From an uncultured Prevotellaceae bacterium (GTDB lineage Bacteria > Bacteroidota > Bacteroidia > Bacteroidales > Bacteroidaceae), in assembly GCA_905202115.1 (NCBI GenBank), contig CAJKQZ010000174.1, forward strand, positions 1-5,165: DNA of 5,165 bases, given 5' to 3'. The notes under the pieces are model-generated. The model ran no database searches and was not told where the DNA came from. It was given only the letters and a program-made list of their open reading frames with translations. The first letter of the stretch is position 1. Each line of letters opens with the position of its first letter. Shown here piece after piece: positions 1 to 5,165 of this stretch. Made by a program: the position numbers and the translations under genes.

Positions 1-81
1 TACACCTGCTGATTTTCAAGTGCTTGCCAGCTGACCGTTTTTGTCTGCAAACTCCTGCGGCAAAGACCTGAGCGTTTCTTT

Positions 82-1005
82 TCATTCCGACAATTTAATT
101 CTATACTCCAAAGGAGTCACACCTGCCATTCTTCGGAAAAAACGGGAGAAATAAGCCGAGTTCGGAAAGCCGCATTCGGAACTGATTTCCTTTACCGATT
201 TCGAAGAATTCTTCAATTCGCACTGCGCCCGCCGCAACAAAACCTCATCTATCATTTCCTTCGGCGATTTGCCGGTCTTGGCACGGGTTATTCCGGTAAG
301 ATGTTTGGTGGTTATGCACAACTTCTCCGCATAGTCCGTAACATTATGAATTTCATTGCAACACACCTCTATGTCGGTCATGAAACGTTTGAATATTTCC
401 TCGCTCCTGTTGTACAGCGACGCAGGCGTATCCGAAATCTGCAATGCGCCGTAGTGTATCAACAGGAAATTGCTAAGGATATTGGCAACTATCTTGTTTC
501 CGAAAGGCAGATGTTCATCCTTCTGCACACGCCGCAGCTGTTCTGTCATAGCTCCGAAAAACGAACAGTCGGTATCAGTAAGCCTTACTTCGGGATGACA
601 ACGGATGTAAAGTATCTGCGCGGTTGAAAGTCCTGTTATCATCTCGTCAAAAATATCCCTGCAAAAAACAAAACAGACAACATGAAAATCAGAAGAAACA
701 TTCAGCAGTCTCAATGCCTTGTAAGGAAAAATGAAAAAGCAACTGCCGCGTTCCACCGAGAACTCATCCATATCTACGCAGAGCACCGCGCTCCCTTCGC
801 TGCAATAAACAAGCAAAGTATGCTCCGACAGACGGAACTCTGCCGAAAAATCCATGTAAAATTCATCGAACGGCTTCTCTTTAACCATAAAGGTTTCATT
901 ATTTCCGCTCTCGTCCCCAATATTGCTCAAAGCATAACTTTTTAGTTCGTCGGCCTTCATCTCTTTGTTGCTTTTGACTGCAAAATTAGGAATAAATGCT
1001 TCCAT
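82..1005 (-). CDS. AraC/XylS-family transcription regulator, likely controlling the divergent efflux operon
   Basis: This 307-residue protein is a cytoplasmic DNA-binding regulator. Its C-terminal third (about residues 205-305) is a typical AraC double helix-turn-helix domain. The first HTH lies near 222-243. The second, near 270-291, carries the family signature in SVKEISSECGF followed by AYFSRFFRRMAGVTPLEYR. The N-terminal part (about 58-118) alternates short hydrophobic strands with turns, as in a degenerate cupin-like sensing domain; its ligand is unknown. Length is usual for the family. The ATG at 1005 was chosen because AAAGG (minus strand, 1013-1017) sits 7 nt upstream; Met16 (ATG at 958-960) is a possible alternative start. 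The gene is divergent from the tolC-emrA-emrB-like operon, so local control of the pump is the natural inference. Twelve cysteines are present; Cys278 falls in the HTH signature where Cys is common. Activator or repressor role cannot be told from sequence. Confidence 0.95.
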   Translation of the reverse strand: MEAFIPNFAVKSNKEMKADELKSYALSNIGDESGNNETFMVKEKPFDEFYMDFSAEFRLSEHTLLVYCSEGSAVLCVDMDEFSVERGSCFFIFPYKALRLLNVSSDFHVVCFVFCRDIFDEMITGLSTAQILYIRCHPEVRLTDTDCSFFGAMTEQLRRVQKDEHLPFGNKIVANILSNFLLIHYGALQISDTPASLYNRSEEIFKRFMTDIEVCCNEIHNVTDYAEKLCITTKHLTGITRAKTGKSPKEMIDEVLLRRAQCELKNSSKSVKEISSECGFPNSAYFSRFFRRMAGVTPLEYRIKLSE

Positions 1006-1010
1006 TTACG

Positions 1011-1037
1011 AACCTTTAATTCTCAAAACAAAAGGTT
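1011..1037. repeat. Perfect 7-bp inverted repeat, candidate operator
   Basis: AACCTTT at 1011-1017 is mirrored by AAAGGTT at 1031-1037, with a 13-nt spacer and 20 bp between arm centres, about two helical turns. The left arm overlaps the AAAGG ribosome binding site of the regulator gene; the right arm ends 5 bp before the operon's -7 element. A protein bound here could act on both promoters. AraC proteins often use direct repeats, so the binder could be another regulator, or the repeat could be chance. Confidence 0.45.
1013..1017 (-). promoter_or_regulatory. Shine-Dalgarno-like site of the araC-type gene
   Basis: AAAGG on the minus strand lies 7 nt before the ATG at 1003-1005 and supports that start over Met16. 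It is the only convincing Shine-Dalgarno-like match before any of the four genes here; the other three starts have only A/T-rich upstream sequence, as is common in Bacteroidota. It doubles as the left arm of the inverted repeat. Confidence 0.45.
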
Positions 1038-1042
1038 TTAGA

Positions 1043-1050
1043 TAGTTTTG
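1043..1050 (+). promoter_or_regulatory. Bacteroidota-type -7 promoter element of the efflux operon
   Basis: TAGTTTTG matches the Bacteroidota -7 consensus TAnnTTTG exactly. Transcription would begin near 1056-1058, giving a leader of roughly 16-18 nt before the ATG at 1074. No good TTTG -33 box lies at the expected spacing of about 19-21 bp; the nearest is TTTA at 1015-1018, which is too far. A good -7 with a poor -33 is what an activator-dependent promoter often looks like, but an 8-base match in AT-rich DNA can also arise by chance. Confidence 0.5.
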
Positions 1051-1073
1051 CACGATTTTTTAAAACGCGAAGA

Positions 1074-2387
1074 ATGAAACGCAAAGAATTTACGCTATTG
1101 ATAGTCTTATTGTGTCTCTCCACAGAAATACGATCGCAGCAACAATGCAGAAAGTTCACTTTGGACGAGCTGTTCCGGCTTGCCGATGAGAACAGCAAAA
1201 GCCAACAGATACACGATTTCAAAATAGAAGAGGCGCAGAAAAGCATACTCACGGCAAAGAAAGAACAACTCCCAACCCTGAATGCGAGACTTTCCGTGGG
1301 ATACCTGGGCAACGGACGAATATGGGACCGAGATTTCAGCAACGGAATGAAAGCCGACATCCCGCATTTCGGAAACAATTTTGCACTTGCCGCCTCGCAG
1401 ATAATTTACAGCGGAGGTGCCGTAAGCAGCGGCATGGAAACGGCCGAAATTGCGGAAAAAATCGCCGTAAAGGAAAAACTCCTTGGCAAAAGCAACCTAC
1501 GCTTCTTGATTTCAGGGTATTACCTTGAATTATACAAGTTGGACAACCAACAAAAAGTATACGACAAAAACATAACTCTCACAGAAGAGCTCCTGACTTC
1601 CGTACGCACAAAATACATCCAGGGCACAGTTCTGGAAAACGACATCACACGCTACGAACTGCAAAAAGCGAATTATAAACTTGCAAAAGAAAAAATAGAA
1701 AACAACCGGCACGTAATCAATTACAGACTGAACATGCTCGTTGGCATAGACAACACAACCGTAGTTCAGCCCGACACAGCTTTCCTACACGAGCTCCCCA
1801 CCGCGGAACAAAGCACGGAATGGCAAAAAACGGCAGCCACCTCGGCCCATTCCATAGCCCTTTCAGAATTGGGCATACAGCAATCCAAACAAAAAGAACG
1901 GCTCGTCCGCTCCGAATCACTACCGAAAATTTCTATCGTGGCCGAGGAACATTTGGACGGTCCTGTGACGATAGAAGTGCCGGCCTTGAACAAAAACTTC
2001 AATTATTGGTTCGTGGGAATCGGCTTGAACTTCAACATTTCCTCTATCTACCGCAACCGCGACCGAATCAATAAAGCACGCATAGAGACAATGAGGCAGA
2101 AAGAGGCACACGCCCTGCTGCTCGACGAACTCGCATGTAACATTGAGAACGATTACACACACTACCGCGAGGCTGTAAACGAAATGAGCACCCTTTTAAC
2201 AAGCGTGAAACTGGCACAGCAAAACTATACAACGGTACAAACCCGATACAAAAACGGATTGGCGCTCGCAACCGACATGCTCGAAGTTAGCAACAGCCTG
2301 CTCAATGCGGAACTAAGCCTTGCAAACGCCCGCGCAAACGTACAGTTCGCATTTTATAAGCTGAAACATACATCCGGAACACTGTAA
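1074..2387 (+). CDS. TolC-family outer-membrane efflux channel
   Basis: This 437-residue protein should form the trimeric outer-membrane duct of the exporter. It begins with a Sec signal peptide: basic MKRK, a hydrophobic stretch at about 6-16, and probable cleavage near Ser21-Gln22. There is no lipobox, so it is not a lipoprotein. Two OEP-type repeats follow. In the first, a helix starts at FTLDELFRLADE (28-39), then come a strand region at about 70-90 and the QIIYSGGAVSSG stretch (109-120), equivalent to the family's Q-x-L-y-D-G-G turn. The second has strands near 284-323 and ends in long helices with RYKNGLALATDMLE (391-404), a hallmark of the family. Length matches TolC proteins of Bacteroidota. 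The ATG at 1074 is followed at once by the signal peptide, which fixes the start; the upstream GAAGA is only a weak ribosome site. It is first in the operon, 11 nt before the adaptor gene. Confidence 0.96.
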   Translation: MKRKEFTLLIVLLCLSTEIRSQQQCRKFTLDELFRLADENSKSQQIHDFKIEEAQKSILTAKKEQLPTLNARLSVGYLGNGRIWDRDFSNGMKADIPHFGNNFALAASQIIYSGGAVSSGMETAEIAEKIAVKEKLLGKSNLRFLISGYYLELYKLDNQQKVYDKNITLTEELLTSVRTKYIQGTVLENDITRYELQKANYKLAKEKIENNRHVINYRLNMLVGIDNTTVVQPDTAFLHELPTAEQSTEWQKTAATSAHSIALSELGIQQSKQKERLVRSESLPKISIVAEEHLDGPVTIEVPALNKNFNYWFVGIGLNFNISSIYRNRDRINKARIETMRQKEAHALLLDELACNIENDYTHYREAVNEMSTLLTSVKLAQQNYTTVQTRYKNGLALATDMLEVSNSLLNAELSLANARANVQFAFYKLKHTSGTL

Positions 2388-2398
2388 AAATCTATTAT

Positions 2399-3433
2399 AT
2401 GAACAAGAAAACAAAAAAGCTGGCATACAATATATTCATTATTGCCCTTATCATCACAGGAATCTTCTACGTCTGCTCACGATTCATACATCTCGGAAAA
2501 GTAGAGTTCACCGCCGACGCACAAGTCTGCCAGCAGCTCACTCCAATAAACTGCCGTGTGCAAGGATTCATAAAGAAAATATATTTCAAGGAATTTCAGC
2601 ACGTCCACAAAGGAGATACGTTAGCCATAATAGAAGATTCGGAATACAGACTTCAATTGGCGCAGGCCGAAGCTGCGCTATCAACTGCAACAGCAGGGCA
2701 CAGCGCTACTTCCACATCGGTCAGCGTAGCCGCCAACAATATACGTGTAAGCGACGCCGACATGGAAGAAACAAACGCACTGCTGGAAAATGCCGACCGC
2801 GAGCTGAAACGATACAAAAATCTGCTTGCACAAAAGGCTGTAACCCGTCAACAATACGACAAAGTGGAAACAGAATACCGCTCGCTCAAGGCACGCTATC
2901 GCCGCATGAACGAAATAAAAACCACATCGGCTTTGACTCACAGCGAACAGTCCAACCGTCTTTCCCAAAGCGAGGCTTCCATAAAATTGGCCGAGGCAAA
3001 AGTAGAACTGGCACGCCTGAATCTTTCCTACACAGTAATAATCGCTCCATGCGACGGCTTTACGGGAAGAAAAGATGTGCTCGAAGGGCAACTTATACAG
3101 CCGGGGCAAAGCATTGTAAACATTGTCAGCGACGAGGATATCTGGGTAACGGCAAATTACAGGGAGACACAACTCCGCCACATAGCCGAAGGCGCTGCGG
3201 TTGACATAAAGGTAGACGCCATAGCAGGACTTACATTCAAAGGAAGCGTTGAACGGATATCCAAAGCCACCGAAAAATCCTACTCATTAGTTCCCAACAA
3301 CAACGTTGCCGGCAATTTCGTAAAAGTAGAGCAGCGCGTTCCTGTGCGTATCCGTTTCACGAAAGCCAACAAGCGTGAAGATATAGAAAAGCTGCGTTCG
3401 GGACTGAGCGTAGAGTGCACATTACATTATTAA
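2399..3433 (+). CDS. EmrA/HlyD-family periplasmic adaptor (membrane fusion protein)
   Basis: This 344-residue adaptor links the inner-membrane pump to the TolC-type channel. One N-terminal membrane anchor spans about 10-30, with basic residues on the cytoplasmic side (MNKKTKK). A split lipoyl/barrel-sandwich domain follows at about 48-82 (GFIKKIYFKEFQHVHKGD) and 210-243 (IIAPCDGFTGRKDVLEGQ). Between them lies a long alpha-hairpin, about 84-209. Its probable tip carries R138-x3-L142-x6-T149, matching the R-x3-L-x6-S adaptor motif for TolC contact with Thr for Ser. The beta-barrel region includes IWVTANYRETQLRHI (248-262) and the EmrA-type block LVPNNNVAGNFVKVEQRVPVRI (297-318). That block, with the long hairpin, points to the EmrA branch that serves MFS pumps, not the RND-type AcrA branch. 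There is no Shine-Dalgarno sequence; the upstream stretch is A/T-rich. Its stop is 1 nt before the pump's ATG. Confidence 0.96.
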   Translation: MNKKTKKLAYNIFIIALIITGIFYVCSRFIHLGKVEFTADAQVCQQLTPINCRVQGFIKKIYFKEFQHVHKGDTLAIIEDSEYRLQLAQAEAALSTATAGHSATSTSVSVAANNIRVSDADMEETNALLENADRELKRYKNLLAQKAVTRQQYDKVETEYRSLKARYRRMNEIKTTSALTHSEQSNRLSQSEASIKLAEAKVELARLNLSYTVIIAPCDGFTGRKDVLEGQLIQPGQSIVNIVSDEDIWVTANYRETQLRHIAEGAAVDIKVDAIAGLTFKGSVERISKATEKSYSLVPNNNVAGNFVKVEQRVPVRIRFTKANKREDIEKLRSGLSVECTLHY

Positions 3434-3434
3434 T

Positions 3435-5012
3435 ATGTCGGCAGAACATTCACACGGGCCTTTCAGGCTGCCATGCTTCAAAGAATTCGTTCCGCAAGGC
3501 ATACGTCCCTGGATATTCGTCCTCATCGCTGTAGCGTTGCAGACGAGCAACGTTGTATATCCGCCCTCGGCGGCAAACATGTACGGAAATTTATCGCTGC
3601 TGCACGAAGATGTGATGATGTGTCTCTACTCTGCCTTTGCGGGTATGAATGTCGCGTTTCCCATGATGTGGCGATTCAAATTCAGCCTGACAACGCGGCA
3701 GATACTCACCATTACTCTTTCCACGCTCATCGTCTGCAATTTCGTTACTGCGCATACAGATTCCGTTCCGTTGCTTATTGCCGTGAGCTTCATAGGCGGT
3801 TTCGTAAAGATATGGGGAACATTCGAAAGCATTTCCACAATAAATCCCTGGCTCGCCCCCGATCTCGACTTTCCCAAGTTTTTCCCGATTCTGTACATGC
3901 TGATTCTCGGGCCTATCTATATAAGTGTTCTGATAGACGTGCCCATGACCTATTACACCACGTGGGAAGACATGCACCGTTTCATAGCCGGCGTGCTGCT
4001 GGTGATATTATTGTTCGTCCGCCTGTGCATGGTCGATTTCTTTCCTATGGGAAAAGGAAAACTGCTTGCGTTCGATTTCACAGGACTTCTGCTCTGGGGA
4101 TTGCTTATGCTTCAAATGAGCTTTATCGCCATTTACGGTGAGCACTACAACTGGTTTCAAAGCGGTGAGATAAGGCTTGCAACAGGTTGCTGCCTCATCA
4201 CGGCGGGCCTCTGCATAGGACGAATGCTCAACATCCGCCACCCATACATCAAATGGGACGCTTTGTGCTACAAACGCGTACCGGTGGCGCTGCTTCTGTT
4301 CTTCCTCACAGACGCTATCATGGAAACTCCCAACAGCCTGCAAAACATATTGACAAACGATTTGCTCGGATTCGACAGCATGAACACCGTAAAATTCAAC
4401 TGGTTCGCACTTGCGGGAACGCTTTCCGGCTGTCTTTTCTCGTTATGGTGGCTATGGAAAATGCGATTGCCCATAATACGGCTCGCTTTCCTCGGCATAT
4501 TATGCGCCGTAGGCTATCAGACATTCATGTATTTCCTGACAAGCACCGGCACTGCGCTGGAACACTTCTATTTCCCCACATATCTTCGCACATTCGGGTA
4601 TGCTGCGGTGTACTGCTCGCTCACATATTATCTCAAAGAGCAAATTCCGTTCGACCACTTTCTGCAAGTACTGACCATTGTGGGAGTTATACGTTCCGGC
4701 ATAGGCGGTTCGGTAGGCGAAGCCATTTACGGATACGGCTTGCGCTGGAGCGTAGCGAAAAACACCGCCCATCTCGGCTATACGCTCGACAATCTAAACG
4801 CCACAATGCGGAACATGCCTTTCGGAGAGGCGTACGGCGAACTCATGCGCCAGGTTATGGCCGTAAGCATAAAGGAATTATGGGGATACACCGTTATTGT
4901 GTGCATTTTCCTGTTTCTCGTATTTCTCTTGTTCGACTCGCCGGCACTTGCGGTAATAAGAAAAATGCCGAAGCATTTCAAAATGAAGAAGAGCACAGAC
5001 AGGACGCATTGA
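3435..5012 (+). CDS. EmrB-like (DHA2-type) 14-helix MFS efflux transporter, divergent Bacteroidota form
   Basis: This 525-residue inner-membrane protein is the likely proton-driven pump. Hydrophobicity by eye gives about 14 helices, near 24-42, 58-78, 88-105, 111-130, 148-168, 181-203, 211-234, 246-264, 280-296, 322-341, 346-366, 383-400, 407-430 and 484-505, the DHA2 count. EmrB-like landmarks are IYGEHYNWFQSGEIR (233-247), corresponding to the D-W-F-x-S segment after TM7, a long loop between TM13 and TM14, and a short basic tail (RKMPKHFKMKK). Standard motifs are eroded: the usual TM1 acidic signature reads LQTSNVVYPPSA (35-46), and the TM2-3 motif A loop reads RFKFSLTTRQ (80-89) without G-x-L-x-D. 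Membrane-embedded charges Lys125, Glu131, Arg420 and Glu429 may serve coupling instead. The start is 1 nt after the adaptor stop with no Shine-Dalgarno sequence, suggesting translational coupling. Substrate is unknown. The transporter class is clear; the export role follows from its adaptor and channel neighbours. Confidence 0.93.
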   Translation: MSAEHSHGPFRLPCFKEFVPQGIRPWIFVLIAVALQTSNVVYPPSAANMYGNLSLLHEDVMMCLYSAFAGMNVAFPMMWRFKFSLTTRQILTITLSTLIVCNFVTAHTDSVPLLIAVSFIGGFVKIWGTFESISTINPWLAPDLDFPKFFPILYMLILGPIYISVLIDVPMTYYTTWEDMHRFIAGVLLVILLFVRLCMVDFFPMGKGKLLAFDFTGLLLWGLLMLQMSFIAIYGEHYNWFQSGEIRLATGCCLITAGLCIGRMLNIRHPYIKWDALCYKRVPVALLLFFLTDAIMETPNSLQNILTNDLLGFDSMNTVKFNWFALAGTLSGCLFSLWWLWKMRLPIIRLAFLGILCAVGYQTFMYFLTSTGTALEHFYFPTYLRTFGYAAVYCSLTYYLKEQIPFDHFLQVLTIVGVIRSGIGGSVGEAIYGYGLRWSVAKNTAHLGYTLDNLNATMRNMPFGEAYGELMRQVMAVSIKELWGYTVIVCIFLFLVFLLFDSPALAVIRKMPKHFKMKKSTDRTH

Positions 5013-5115
5013 CATCTGCGGAGACTCCACACCGGTACTTTCAAATAAAATCCGCGTCGCCTTGCCATAGGGTTTTACAGACAAATACGGTCACTCGCCA
5101 AGCACCTGATAATCA

Positions 5116-5125
5116 ATACATGTAT
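5116..5125. repeat. Perfect 10-bp palindrome downstream of the operon
   Basis: ATACATGTAT reads the same on both strands. It lies about 100 bp past the pump stop codon in an AT-rich stretch with no gene. It could be a regulator site for a gene beyond the right edge or simply AT-rich chance; there is no T-run to make it a terminator. Confidence 0.3.
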
Positions 5126-5145
5126 ATATAGCAAAAAATATGTCT

Positions 5146-5165
5146 GAGATATTTTAAATTATCTC
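5146..5165. repeat. Near-perfect 20-bp palindrome at the window edge
   Basis: GAGATA (5146-5151) pairs with TATCTC (5160-5165), and the central TTTAAA (5153-5158) is itself palindromic; the only mismatch is T5152 against T5159. As RNA it would give a 6-bp stem with an 8-nt A/U loop. It ends exactly at the last base given, so a following T-run, which would make it an operon terminator, cannot be seen. It may instead be an operator for the next gene. The 5013-5165 stretch otherwise shows no coding region or strong hairpin. Confidence 0.35.

Larger units (their letters stand above)
1006..1073. promoter_or_regulatory. Divergent intergenic control region between the araC-type gene and the efflux operon
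   Basis: This 68-bp AT-rich gap lies between two start codons facing away from each other, so it must hold the promoter of the rightward operon and probably that of the regulator. It contains a -7-like element for the operon (1043-1050), a perfect inverted repeat (1011-1017 with 1031-1037) and repeated AAAAC/GTTTT pentamers. For the leftward gene the best -7 candidate is TTGTTTTG (minus strand, 1024-1031), one mismatch from TAnnTTTG, but it has no clear -33 partner. Positions are read directly; the regulatory role is inferred from the divergent layout. Confidence 0.75.

Noticed and set aside
1..81. Possible 3' end of a rightward gene, with an open frame from 2 to a TGA at 32-34, convergent with the regulator gene
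   Set aside because: Only ten codons are visible and a second frame is also open to 71, so coding cannot be told from chance. A weak GTCTGC/GC-AGAC hairpin at about 42-68 has a bulge and no proper T-run, so no terminator was called.
1016..1378. 120-codon minus-strand open frame spanning the divergent promoter and the start of the channel gene
   Set aside because: It would have to be coded through the promoter region and opposite the signal peptide; its Ser/Cys/Phe-rich composition indicates a shadow frame.
2681..3181. 166-codon antisense open frame opposite the adaptor gene
   Set aside because: It is Cys/Phe/Val-rich with no domain, and lies opposite a strongly conserved coding region, as expected for an antisense shadow.
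3473..4141. 222-codon plus-strand open frame inside the MFS gene
   Set aside because: It has the same His/Arg-rich shadow composition, with no recognisable domain or independent start signal.
5018..5055. GCGGA/TCCGC inverted repeat after the pump gene as a terminator
   Set aside because: The 5-bp stem has a loop of about 28 nt and no T-run follows.
4187..5131. Long 314-codon open frame on the plus strand overlapping the MFS gene
   Set aside because: It is extremely rich in His and Arg, has no family features and no ribosome site, and runs in an alternate frame of a gene with clear MFS structure. It is a shadow frame.
5139..5146. TATGTCTG as a -7 promoter element for a gene beyond the right edge
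   Set aside because: It has one mismatch to TAnnTTTG, no TTTG at the proper upstream spacing, and no downstream gene is visible.

Overview
The window holds four complete genes and fits a member of the Bacteroidales (Bacteroidota). The reasons are the protein types, the intermediate base composition, the lack of Shine-Dalgarno sequences before the operon genes, and a TAnnTTTG-type -7 promoter element upstream of the operon. Genus cannot be fixed from the sequence alone.

Layout. Bases 1-81 are window edge with no gene I can defend. A leftward AraC-family transcription regulator fills 82-1005. A 68-bp divergent intergenic region (1006-1073) follows. Three rightward, tightly packed genes come next: a TolC-family outer-membrane efflux protein (1074-2387), an EmrA/HlyD-type periplasmic adaptor (2399-3433) and a 14-helix EmrB-like MFS transporter (3435-5012). 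The gaps between them are 11 and 1 nt, so they are almost certainly one transcript. Bases 5013-5165 are non-coding, AT-rich towards the end, with two palindromes.

How the parts fit. Outer-membrane channel, adaptor and inner-membrane proton-driven pump form a complete tripartite EmrAB-TolC-like exporter spanning both membranes. The divergent AraC-family protein is the likely local regulator. The intergenic region has a perfect 7-bp inverted repeat and A/T-tract pentamers spaced exactly 10 bp apart, which are plausible operator elements. The substrate cannot be read from the sequence; toxic amphipathic compounds are the usual cargo of EmrAB-type pumps.

The system type is known. The points most worth a second look are the promoter architecture and the strong divergence of the MFS pump from the standard MFS signature motifs. 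I see no mobile element, CRISPR array, RNA gene or broken gene.
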